This document shows positions 54,690 through 64,000 of a stretch of DNA of 64,000 bases, in pieces. The stretch's first letter is position 1. Each line of letters begins with the position of its first letter. Under the pieces are notes generated by a model. It worked only from the letters and a program-made list of their open reading frames with translations. It was not told the DNA's origin and searched no databases. The stretch spans positions 25,984,501-26,048,500 of the forward strand of contig CM032230.1 in assembly GCA_019009955.1 (NCBI GenBank), read 5' to 3'. The position numbers were made by a program, and so were the translations under genes. This stretch comes from Riptortus pedestris. Its lineage: Eukaryota; Arthropoda; Insecta; Hemiptera; Alydidae.

Positions 54690-55590
54690 ATATTATTATT
54701 TATTAACGTCCAATTTTAGCAGACTTCCCTTAAAAGAAATGAGCGTACTCATTATGAGATTTTCGAAAAATTTCTTCAAATGTCCATCGATCCTAGCTAG
54801 GAGATGACGAAAATGAGGTCCGTTCAAAATTATATATATCTTTGACTGTTAACGCTCTAGCGGTCGCAATTTTTGCTTGATCATTACCAAACTCGGAATT
54901 TAATCGTTTTATGTAAAAAGGAAGATCAAGTTCGTTAATGGCTGGAATCGGACCAGTGGGAGGGGTGGTTCAGACGTCTCATTTTGTAGCGTTCGTAATT
55001 TTTGTTTGATCCGTACCAAACAATATTTAAACGTTTTATGTAAAAACAAAGACCAAGTTCACGAACGGCTGAAATCGAACCGGAGGGTTTAAGAGGGGGA
55101 ATTTCGAAAATTAGAAATATCTCCGTTATTATAAGTCGTATCGAAAAATAGAACAAGTCTTATTGCAAATTAAATGTTGTTATATGCATTTTTTCACTAT
55201 CTTGATTATTACCCGAGATATTTGAAGTTTTTAGGTTTTAGTATACAACCACTCCACTCATGTCATTTTAACGATAAGCTGTTATATTTTGAACCACATT
55301 ATTTGATGCTTGAATACCAAATATTGTACTCATTGAACTTTTACGTTTTGAGATAAATGCAAATACGTGATGCTCGTGGGAAATTTTCTAAGTTAACGCA
55401 GCCCCTGCGTGCCAGACTTTTTGCTAATACGGCTAATTGGGAAAGGCCATCTACAGGTTACCACCCTTTTCTTGGGTGGGATAAAGGATTTTATCTAATT
55501 ATTTTGCCAATAAACATTAGCCTGGCGGGAATAGAACTCGCCACTATTCACTATTGGATTAATCAATAGAGCTGCGCTATAGATTCTGAT
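54690..55590 (-). mobile_element. tRNA-derived SINE split by a HINE-like element
   Basis: The tail ATTATTATTTATTAACGTCC at 54691-54717 is separated from the body at 55423-55590 (ATCTACAGGTTACCACCCTT, GGATTTTATCTAATTATTTT, CCTGGCGGGAATAGAACTCG). The continuous version is at 61385-61560. The split falls in the TTTT of ACGTTTTGC. Confidence 0.85.
54718..55422 (+). mobile_element. HINE-like element nested in a SINE
   Basis: AGCAGACTTCCCTTAAAAGA to CAGCCCCTGCGTGCCAGACT plus TTTT. The TA block is reduced to ATATATATC. Around 54975 there is a joint between two subtypes: the segment with CGTAATTTTTGTTTGATCC repeats what was already read at 54860, so the copy is a recombinant. Confidence 0.9.
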
Positions 55591-56445
55591 ACAATCAGCT
55601 GATCCGCTCCGTCATGTCTGTTCTCACGAAGTGATTTTATTTTAATCCTTGATTTGCTATCAAGCTTGGTGAATCTTTATAAATATTTAGGTTCATAATA
55701 TTTTGGCCCTTTTTGAGCCTTTGAGCTGAAGATTTTCATTTTCATTATCATTGAATTAAGCGGAAACCTCTGAGAGCCTGCCCATCTACATAATGCATTT
55801 ATATAATCTGAGGGTACGGCAAAGTTTAAAATTCAGGTAATGCTTTTTCACAGAAACGATTTATAATTTCACGTTTACTGAACAAATTAGTTTACGGAAG
55901 ATATGAGATTGGAAATTAAACTGTTGTAACACGGAGGGCATATGAGACCGGGAAGGGTTACTTCAAAGGGCTAAAATCGAATGGGAAGAATAAAAGGGCT
56001 TTTATAAGCGCAGAAGGGTGTAATAATGAACAATTTGTTCAGGGGAGTGTGAATACTGTACTTATTCCCGTCGTACCTGAGGTTATAACCGTTGTAACAA
56101 CGAAAGTTCTAGGAAATAGGGCAATGAACATAATAGTACCCATTAAATGAAGAGAAATGGGACGTATAAGGGAAATAAACTTGAACAAGCAAGCTGGAGT
56201 GTGGTAAAGCACGTAACAGAAACACTCGGAGAAACCCAATTAGGAATAATTACAGGAGTATAAAAAAAATCTGATTTGGCACCACGTGACTTCAATGTAG
56301 TCCTATTACATTAAGTAAACAAAATTATTGCTTTTATTTTTAAATTTGTATACAATATCTCTGTTCCATCGAATCGAAAAATGTCAGAATATAACGTATA
56401 TGTAGATCTTCCCGTGACAAACAAGAAAGGTTCCATACACGTTTT
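55591..56445. other. unassigned DNA
   Basis: No supported feature. Confidence 0.4.
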
Positions 56446-56446
56446 T

Positions 56447-57137
56447 AGGCTGAAATGGGACCAGGGGAAGGGGGGGGGTTAAAGGGGGAGAATTTTGAAA
56501 ATTCGAAATATCTCCGTTACTATATGTCGGATCGAAAATGTGTACAGAATAAATCTTAATCCAAATTAAACGTACTATAAATATTGTTATATGCATTTAT
56601 TCTCTATCTTGATTATTAATCGAGATATTTCCATATTTCAGTTTTCAGCCTTCAGTAAACCCCCACTTCTACTAGTGTTACATAAACAATACTCTGTTAT
56701 ATAATACACCATATTATTCGAAGCCTAAATACAAAATATTGTTTTCATTGAACTTTTACTTCGTGAGATATATGCAAATACATTCTGTTGACCCCCCGTT
56801 CTTTTGTTTTTGGATTACTAAAATTTGAGTGATTGAGATAAAACTGAGTCTGATAAATTACACCACTAACATTAGTAAGTTGTTTTCAATAAAATTAATG
56901 TTATATTCAGATATTTGAAATATATTCTTTGTCTTTCCGGTCATTCTATGCGGCGCTTCGAGGCTGGCTGGCCTGTTTGTTTATAATCCAGCCGCTTTCC
57001 GTTGTAGAGATTATTAACTTGTATTGTAAATTTACTGAGCATTCACGGTAGTGTTACCTGTATGTATATTTATCTATTGTAAACCTTCACCTAGGAAATC
57101 TTCTTAGTTTACGCAGCCCCTGCGTGACGGGCTTTTT
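56447..57137 (+). mobile_element. HINE-like element, 3' body, long subtype
   Basis: GGCTGAAATGGGACCAGGGG, CGAAATATCTCCGTTACTAT, AATCGAGATATTTCCATATT, then the long 3' part (TTGTCTTTCCGGTCATTC, CATTCACGGTAGTGTTACC) and CAGCCCCTGCGTGACGGGCT. No 5' block. Confidence 0.85.
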
Positions 57138-57162
57138 AATTTTTAGACTTCTGTAACCCTTC

Positions 57163-57163
<1 letters not shown>

Positions 57164-57225
<62 letters not shown>

Positions 57226-57411
57226 CTATATATAATAAATATATATATATATATTTATTATATATATATAATCTATATATAATAATAATATAATATATAA
57301 TATATATAATATATAATAATGTAATATAATAATAATATAATATATAATATATAATAATATAATATATAATATATAATAATATAATATATAATATATAATA
57401 TATATATAATA

Positions 57412-57452
<41 letters not shown>
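57164..57452. repeat. CT and TA/TAA low-complexity block
   Basis: (CT)n to 57186, then long TA and (ATAATAT)-type repeats to 57452. Strongly self-complementary and open on both strands by composition only. Confidence 0.95.
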
Positions 57453-57453
<1 letters not shown>

Positions 57454-57454
57454 C

Positions 57455-58235
57455 CAAAATGCCAGAATGCTACAACAAAATAACAAAATCACAGTCAAAA
57501 ACACAATTACTTGCTGACACAATTAACACATGGCAACAGAAATGGTATACGACTATGAAAGGACAACATTTAAAGATATTTATTCCAGACATTAAAGAGT
57601 ACTTAGGACAAAAATTAATATAAACAGCCTTTTACTTGACACAATTATTAACTGGGCACTTAACAACAAGTTCTTATTTTAATCATTTTGGCCTAACAGA
57701 TCAACAAACTGTTACTGCGACTTTACTACTGAACAGACACTTGCTCTATGACTGCAGACTACTAAGAGACCATAGAGAAGACTTTAAATCCCAATTAAAA
57801 TGCCGACAAGAAAATTGGCCTGTTGAGGAAAAACTATTATTTTATAAACATAATAAACCATTAAAACAGTTTGCTGAAGAAATGTACGACTTCCTGAATT
57901 ATTTAAAACTGAAATATAGTTAAATTAATTAATTATTCAGCATTGGCTCCAAAATTTGTTTTTGTTTTTCTTTTCTTTTCTTTCTTTGTCTTTGTTGTAA
58001 ATAATTTTATTTATTGTATTGTACAAATATTTTATGTTATTATAGTTTAAAGAAAATGTTATCTATCAAGCACACGTTATGTACTAATTATTGTATTTTA
58101 CAAATATTTTATGTTATTATAGTTAAAAAAAAAAATGTTATCTATCAAGCACACGTTATGTACTAATTATTGTACGGGACGTGTGGCTAATAAACTCCCT
58201 TCTTGTAAGGTTACTTCAGGAAGGAAATAAATAAA

Positions 58236-58240
<5 letters not shown>
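57455..58240 (+). pseudogene. R1/Jockey-like LINE 3' end with 3' UTR
   Basis: Coding pieces: INTWQQKWYTTMKGQHLKIF then IPDI, FYLTQLLTGH, YFNHFGLTDQQTV, LLYDCRLLRDH, ENWPVEEKLLFYKHN and FAEEMYDFLNYLKLKYS before TAA 57921. The order matches the post-RNase H tail of R1/Jockey-type elements; the Cys/His cluster is degraded and a stop is at about 57620. The 3' UTR (57925-58240) contains a ~78-bp direct duplication (58012-58088 and 58090-58168, CTATCAAGCACACGTTATGT in both) and the end GGAAGGAAATAAATAAATA. Confidence 0.75.
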
Positions 58241-58281
<41 letters not shown>

Positions 58282-58284
<3 letters not shown>

Positions 58285-59801
58285 TCCCCGACAAAATTAT
58301 AGACCACCCCAAATTTTGCCAATTTTTGACAATATTGAATGTCATAATTCCTCGAAAGCAAATAAATACTGTTCTAATCCCACTGCCATCCAAAATGGAA
58401 TATCAGTAATAAGGCCTGATCCTTCTTACCTTAGCATTAGCTAAAATGTAAATATTGACATGCGACAAAAGTATAGGCCAGCCTCTCAGTTCTTATCTAA
58501 ATCTTGCTATTGGAACACTGTTAGTGACTAGTGCTACTGGGAAGTGTTAGTTGTTTTGATCAGTGAGTCTAATTAAATTTTATTACGTAATGCCTAGGGG
58601 AAAAGTGTTATCTGCGAGTGAAAAGGATGTGATTAAAACATTACGCGATAACAACTGGACAATATCAAAAATCGCTCGAACTTTGAATAGAAGCAGGCAT
58701 TTAATAAGAAATTTCATTAGGCTGGGCAACGATTATGGCAAGAAGAAAAACACAGGTATGCCCATGGCAATGACAGTTCGAGAACAACGAGCCATTTTAC
58801 GCCATGCATCCAACCCTTCAGCCACAGCGAGAGAAATTTGTGAACAAGCTGGGGTCCAAACAAACGTCAGGAATGTTCAACGCCTTTTGCAAAAGACCAG
58901 TCGTTTATAGCGCCTTAAACTGAAGTCAAAGCCCCTCTTTCAAAAGCCAACAAAAAGAAGTTTACTTCGGAACACATTACTTGGGGAAGATGAAAGAAAG
59001 TTATCTTCAGCGATGAAAAGAAGTTTAATTTGGATGGGCCTGATGGATATCGATATTATTTTCATGATTTGCGGAAGGAAAAATTATTTTTAAGTAAACG
59101 TGAAATGGGAGGAGGAGGTGTTATGGTTTGGGCTGCGATAGGATACTATGGAAAGACAGATTTAGTGTTTTGTTCGGCAACATTAAATGCAAAAAAGTAC
59201 ATAGATCCGGGAGCAAATTGTTGGGAGAGGAGAAGAACTCGAGGGCGGTTCATCTTTCAGCAAGACAATTCACCTGTCAACACTGCTCGCATAGTAAACA
59301 ATTTTTTTGCTGCCAAAAATATTCCCGTTTTACCCTGATCAGCCCGATCAACAGACCTTACCATAATTGAGAACTGCTGGGGTGAACTTTCTCGTGCAGT
59401 TTATGCTCGAGGGAGACAGTTTAACTCCGTAGAAGAACTGAAATCTTGCATCGAAGAAAAGTGGTCCACTATTCGTAAAAAGTATATAAAAAAACTTTTT
59501 AAATCTCTCCCAAAGCAATTGACTGAAGTCTTAGAAAGAAATGGCGGCTCAACGCATTATTAAAGCGTCAAATAATCAAAGGTAACAGAAATTAAATAAA
59601 CTGGCCTATAATTTTGTCGGGGTCATTCAATGTGTTTTTGTTTGTTTTTACGATTAGAAATATACTTATTTCATCAAATTTACTGTTTTTTATTTGTCCT
59701 TGCAAAATCATATAAAATAAGCTAAATTATATAACAATTGATCAACTAAAATTAATTTTTAACAGAAAAATTGAGGTGGCCTATAATTTTGTCGGGGAGT
59801 G
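58282..59801 (+). mobile_element. Tc1/mariner superfamily element, Tc3-like, 1520 bp
   Basis: Terminal inverted repeats CACTCCCCGACAAAATTATA at both ends, flanked by TA in a TA microsatellite (58240-58281). Second, inner copies of the end motif lie at 58460 (GCGACAAAAGTATAGGCCAG) and 59603 (GGCCTATAATTTTGTCGGGG), giving two transposase-site-like repeats per end, as in Tc3 and other IR/DR elements. One broken transposase gene lies inside. Confidence 0.92.
58590..59563 (+). pseudogene. Tc3-like transposase, frameshifted
   Basis: The start MPRGKVLSASEKDVIKTLRD and WTISKIARTLNRSRHLIRNF is the Tc3-type paired DNA-binding head. A stop at 58908 interrupts. The catalytic part resumes with the first Asp in VIFSDEKKFNLDGPDG, the GGGGVMVWAAIG block, the second Asp in FIFQQDNSPVNTARIV, a stop at 59336, and then the Glu in DLTIIENCWGEL, fitting DD34E. 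The end NGGSTHY is followed by TAA 59561. At least two frameshifts and a stop make it inactive, but the divergence appears small. Confidence 0.88.
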
Positions 59802-59803
59802 TA

Positions 59804-60215
59804 TATATATATATAATGTACATAAGGTAGCACGGTAAAACATACCTTCGTATAAAGTAGTATGCGGGCACAAAGTAGTAATACTGAAATAGGTTGAAAG
59901 GAACAGGTATTACTTTGCTTAGTTGGTGAGACGGCCGAATGCTAGGAATCATTCATGTTTTATTCACCGGCGCCCTATCTCCGCTACTGCTTCTTATTTG
60001 TCTACATTTATAACAAGGTAACTTTCGTCTCTTTCATCTCGGACTTATCAAGGCTCGGCTTTAGTCTTCCGTTCCGAGTGATACGGTCAACTCGACATTT
60101 TAGCATATAGATAACTGTATTAGCATGTGTTCGCACTTCTCGCTTCCAAGTTACTTTCCTCAAGTTCCTATATGACAGATTTATCAAAATAATCCGTTCT
60201 GAAGGAGGAAAAATG

Positions 60216-60256
<41 letters not shown>

Positions 60257-60524
60257 CATGCACGCACACGCTCACATATTTATATAAATACACACATATA
60301 GACCAAAACATGGACATACTTTGGGGCCCTGGAAAGGCTTGGGCCACTAAGCAACAACAGCTAAAATAAAAACAATTGATAAAAGCAATTCTCGTCGCGT
60401 CGCGTGTTTAGAAGATTGTAGCCAGTAGAGATAATTGTTTTTAGCAGATTTCCTTATTAGCAGACGGTAACAAATAACTAAAAACGGGAAAAAAATATTT
60501 AAAAGCTTAATATTACCAAATTTC
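59804..60524. other. unassigned DNA with CA microsatellite
   Basis: (CA)n at 60217-60254 with CATG/CGCA variants following. A scrap AGCAGATTTCCTTATTAGC at 60441 may be a HINE-like 5' end. No gene. Confidence 0.45.
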
Positions 60525-60840
60525 CCATATACGAAATCAGCTATTGAGATCGCACTCATGATGCGAAATTTGAAAACTGTCTTCAAATGCCCATCAACCC
60601 TGGTACCCACGAGATGACGAAAATTAGGTAGTTATTATAGAAAATTATATATATAATAATAATATTCTGTATTTAGTTATATAACTATTACTGGGGTCTG
60701 GTGGCCTTAGGCAGACATCGCCCCGTCTCAACCACCCCTCCCACCGGTCCGATTCCAGCCAATAACGAACTTGATCTTCCTTTTTACATAAAACGATTAA
60801 ATTCCGAATTTGGTAATGATCAAGTAAAAATTAAAAATTA
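60525..60840. mobile_element. HINE-like fragments in opposing orientations
   Basis: 60525-60630 is a sense 5' block (GAAATCAGCTATTGAGATCG, GAGATGACGAAAATTAGG). 60720-60835 is a reverse internal block (CACCGGTCCGATTCCAGCCA, AACGATTAAATTCCGAATTT). The two pieces probably derive from different insertions. Confidence 0.65.
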
Positions 60841-61255
60841 AATAAAGGACCTATAAATTATTTTCTAAGCCCTATTTGCATCTGATGAGTTGTACGGAAA
60901 TATCGCCTACCATACATTTTTAATTGAAGTGCAGAAAAACATTTTGTATATTCAATTTAACAGGAGTACAAGGAAGCTACTTGGTGCCTGCTTCAGGTCT
61001 TTTTATTCATTTTTTTCCAAGTTGTAAAGTACCCATGGAAAATAAGTGAAATCATAAAATTAATGGATTCACTTCTAGTCAAACTCATTGCATAATTTTT
61101 AAATTCAAATGAATCCCTACTGCTGAATCTATTTTTATCTCCTAGGTTATGTAATATGCTCACCTTGAGTTCTGAACGTAATTAAGCAGTATGAAGTATG
61201 GAATATTTTATCCAAAGGAAATATTTTAATACAAATCTGTTTCAGTAAATTTTCC
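60841..61255. other. unassigned DNA
   Basis: No supported feature. Confidence 0.4.
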
Positions 61256-61256
61256 T

Positions 61257-62175
61257 TGTGGGAAGTCAGCTCAATAGCTCCGACTCAATAGTCGTACTCA
61301 TGTATATATATATATATATATATATAGATAGATAGATAGATAGATAGATAGATCAACAGATAGATACAGATATAGATATAGATATTATTGTTATTATTTA
61401 ACGTCCACGTTTTGCTACTATGACTTATCGGGACGGGTTATCTACAGGTTATCACCCTTTTCTAGCCAGAGAGGGACTAAGGATTTTATTTAATGAGTTC
61501 TTCACTAAAGAACTTCCTATTGCCCAGGCGGGAATCGAACTAGCCACTCTAGGTTTAGATATATTGATATATACGAGTATATATACATATTTGTCTGTTA
61601 ACGCGCTACCGGTCGCAATTTTTGATTACTACCGGTAGCTGTTTTTGTTACCAAACTCGATATTTAATGGTTTTATGTTATGTAAAAGAAAGATCAAGTT
61701 GCTTAAAGACTGAAATCGGGCCAGTGGAGGGGGGTTTAGTGGGGAGAATTTTCGAAAATTCGAAATATCTCCGTTACCATAGGTCATATCGAAAATTGTA
61801 TATAGCCAATCTTATTTCAAATTAAATGTACTATAAATATTGTTATATACATTTATTCACTATCTTGAATATTATCCGAGATATTTGCATTTTTCAGTAT
61901 TCAGCCATCAGAGAACCGCCACTTCTACTCATGTTACATGAAAAATACTCTGCTACATAATAAATCACATTATTCAAAGTTTAAATACCGAAAATTTTAT
62001 TTAAAAGACCTTTATTATACGAGATACATGCGAATATGTCCTGGTGGTGGTTTCTTATTTCCGTTTGTATTTATTCACGGTGGTGTTGTGTTACCCGTAT
62101 GTAGATTTATCTGTTACTAAACTTCACGAAGGAAATCTGCTTAGTTTACGCAGCCCCTGCGTGACGTACTTTTAC
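61257..62175 (+). mobile_element. HINE-like element interrupted by a SINE
   Basis: 5' remnant (CTTGTGGGAAGTCAGCTCAA, AGTCGTACTCATG), (TA)n(GATA)n 61303-61385, a reverse SINE, then TA and ATTTGTCTGTTAACGCGCTA at 61590, the 3' body of the long subtype and CAGCCCCTGCGTGACGTACT. Confidence 0.82.
61383..61562 (-). mobile_element. tRNA-derived SINE inside the HINE microsatellite
   Basis: TTATTATTTAACGTCCACGT (tail), ATCTACAGGTTATCACCCTT, GGACTAAGGATTTTATTTAA, GCCCAGGCGGGAATCGAACT (B-box in reverse). The A-box end is cut at the TA run. Confidence 0.85.
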
Positions 62176-62245
62176 TTATTGAGATAAATGCTAATACTTG
62201 ACGCACATGGGAAAACTACTTAGTCCCTGATTCACGGACTTTTTA
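62176..62245 (+). mobile_element. extra HINE-like 3' terminus, B subtype
   Basis: ACTTATTGAGATAAATGCTA, CGCACATGGGAAAACTACTT and TTCACGGACTTTTT: the 3' terminus of the other subtype, directly after the preceding end. This resembles the nested arrangement at 10.4-11.6 kb. Confidence 0.7.
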
Positions 62246-62758
62246 GTAGTTTGATATGTTCAGTATTTGTGGAGAATCCTATCTTATCAGAAAAAATGAT
62301 AACAAACTTTGACAGTCATTATTGTCGGCAATATTTTATCACTGGCAATACAGAATTGACTCGCCTAGCAGAAAATACGGAATTCCCCAATATAATTCCA
62401 TCTACATGTCTTTTAAATCAAAGCAATTCTAAAGTTTTTCCAATATTATTGATTCTATAAAGGTGCGTGTTGATAATGTAAAGTGTCTGATGGAGAGATA
62501 ACTGTATTTGGCTTGCGGAGAAGTTCCTTAAACTTGTATTGTCGATGTTAAAGGCAGTTTTTATTTGTTTCTTGTTCCTTGTCCTTGTTTTTTGTCAGTA
62601 TGAACTACTGCATCGTTTTAGTCATTGGATAAGGAACTTTAATTTGTAATTTGTTCAATAACTGATAAATAGATTTTCTTCGTTCTCATAAAATGTAAGA
62701 GAGATTTAATCTTTTCCCCCAAAAAGTTCAACATTTTTTTAAAGATGATTTAATAAAT
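62246..62758. other. unassigned DNA
   Basis: No supported feature. Confidence 0.4.
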
Positions 62759-62759
62759 A

Positions 62760-63511
62760 GAAGTCCATGGGGCTACCTAAACTACGCAGAAAACCGTCGT
62801 GAAGTTTTACCAAAAAAAATCTGTATACTGTTAACACATAACAAGGCAGTGAATATTAAGTGAATTTATACAAATGGATTGAGAAATCATTCAGTCAATT
62901 TTAATAAACTCCCAACGGAAAGCCTTTGAATGGATAAAAAACAGGTTGATATATTGATAAAGAAATATTCTGCATCGAAAAAAAAAACAATTACTGAAAT
63001 ATATCTGAATATAACATAGTAATTTTATTAAAACTATTTACTAGTACTGTAATTTATAATGAATCAGAATAATGTTTATCTCAATCATTCAGATTTTAGT
63101 AGTCCAAGAAGACGGAGTCGTTCAAAAGCACATATGTATCTCGTATAATGAAGGTCTCTAGAATACAATAGTTAGTATTTAATCTTCGAATAAAGTTTTT
63201 TAATATATTTCAGAGTATTGTTTATGTGACATGAGTAGAAGGTTTTGCTGAAGCCTGAAAATTGAAAAATGCAAATTTCTCGGTTAATATTGAAGATAAA
63301 GTTATATCTGTATTACGTTTAATTTGCAATAAGGTTGGTTCTGTACAATGTTTCGATCCGACGTATAGTAACGGAGATATTTCGATTTTTCGAAAATCTC
63401 CCCTCTTAACCCCCCTCCCACTGGTCCGATTTCAGCTATTAATGAACATGATCTTTCTTTTTACATAAAAAGATCAAATATCGAGTTTGGAATAGATCGT
63501 TAATAAATATC
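62760..63511 (-). mobile_element. HINE-like element, 3' two thirds, old
   Basis: GAAGTCCATGGGGCTACCTA (damaged 3' hairpin), AGTGAATATTAAGTGAATTT, then GGTTTTGCTGAAGCCTGAAA, TTTCGATCCGACGTATAGTA, CACTGGTCCGATTTCAGCTA and ATATCGAGTTTGGAATAGAT. The element stops where a Helitron begins. Confidence 0.78.
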
Positions 63512-63525
63512 TTTATATATATAAT

Positions 63526-64000
63526 TCTAGCGTACGTGTGTATGTCACTGAACTCCTCCTAGACGGATGGACCGATTTGATTGAATTTCTAAATACGCGT
63601 TCGGTTGACTCCCCGGATGGTTTAGCGCCGCAGATCCGCCCGGCAGATGGAGCAGGAGTGGGGGTCGTGAGGGTGGCCTGAAATTAAAAATAGCCGTATT
63701 TCGTTTCCTATTGGTTTTTCGGCAAATATGCACAGGATAAGAGTTGTTTGTGTTGTTATTTGGAGTAACTTTTGTCATGTTCAATTTTGTCGTATATTAA
63801 AGTATAAACGAGATATTCAGTAAGAAAGTAAAGTGGGGCCAACAATTTTATTGGGCCCCAACGATTGAACCGAACTGAACAAAACTCGGTATGTGAATTA
63901 GCGTTAGTTCTTCCATGGTTATAAGCTGTACTAAATTTGTTAAGTTCGAACGGGAGTGGGGGTTTACTGAAGGCCGAAAACTAAAAAACGCCGATATCTC
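63526..64000 (+). mobile_element. Helitron, 5' part, continues beyond window
   Basis: Starts TCTAGCGTACGTGTGTATGT and CACTGAACTCCTCCTAGACG, a 5' end different from the other Helitrons here. It continues with the same tandem-unit body (GGAGTGGGGGTCGTGAGGGT, TATTTCGTTTCCTATTGG, CAAAACTCGGTATGTGAATT). The last 45 bp switch to TGGGGGTTTACTGAAGGCCG and AAAACTAAAAAACGCCGATA, a HINE-like module. Confidence 0.75.

Overview
This 64 kb window looks like arthropod nuclear DNA, probably from an insect with a large, AT-rich, repeat-laden genome. The evidence is the mobile elements: a BEL/Pao LTR retrotransposon, mariner and Tc3-like transposons, a pogo-like MITE, Penelope-like (PLE) debris with a GIY-YIG endonuclease, Helitrons ending in hairpin-CTAG, tRNA-derived SINEs and an R1/Jockey-like LINE tail. 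I found no intact host protein-coding gene, rRNA or functional tRNA. Long open frames are either decayed transposon genes or read-through of (TA)n and (CA)n microsatellites.

The dominant component is one interspersed family with more than 30 full or partial copies in both orientations. Its sense layout is: 5' end AGCAGATTTCCC with the palindrome TTTCCCTTAAGGGAAA; a ~120 bp block; a (TA)n microsatellite; a ~400 bp block; a subterminal GGGAAATCTGCT that is the inverse of the 5' end; a hairpin ACGCAG-CCC-CTGCGT; and a T-rich end GACGGACTTTTT. This is the layout of Helentron-associated non-autonomous elements (HINE, DINE-1-like), so I call it the HINE-like family. Several nested insertions (HINE in HINE, HINE in SINE, Helitron in HINE, pogo MITE in HINE, SINE in HINE) fix its ends and show that its TA block is repeatedly hit by other elements.

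Layout. 1-16 kb: SINEs, HINE copies, two LINE 3' ends, two minisatellites. 16.5-18.5 kb: a PLE-like foldback with hammerhead-type cores, a mariner N-terminal remnant, and a rearranged mariner with inverted 3' ends. 19-26 kb: HINE copies and a Helitron nested in one. 26-31 kb: a PLE GIY-YIG remnant with a hammerhead-type motif, unique AT-rich DNA, a minisatellite and an 778 bp PLE-like foldback. 31-44.5 kb: HINE and Helitron copies, a possible promoter with first-exon splice donor, a LINE tail, a pogo-like MITE and possible small exons. 44.8-49.7 kb: a BEL/Pao element on the minus strand, flanked by a CTCTG duplication, with gag, protease and integrase remnants but no reverse transcriptase. 50-64 kb: HINE copies, a hammerhead-type foldback, SINEs, a LINE tail, a Tc3-like transposon and the start of another Helitron.

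Most noteworthy: (1) BEL/Pao LTRs that carry an 18-nt perfect tRNA-Phe primer-binding site inside the LTR, with related copies repeated at its end; (2) three distinct foldback families with the same minimal hammerhead-like arrangement (CUGANGA, stem, GAA, palindrome); (3) the TA block of the HINE-like family as an insertion hub; (4) module sharing between the HINE-like family and the Helitrons.
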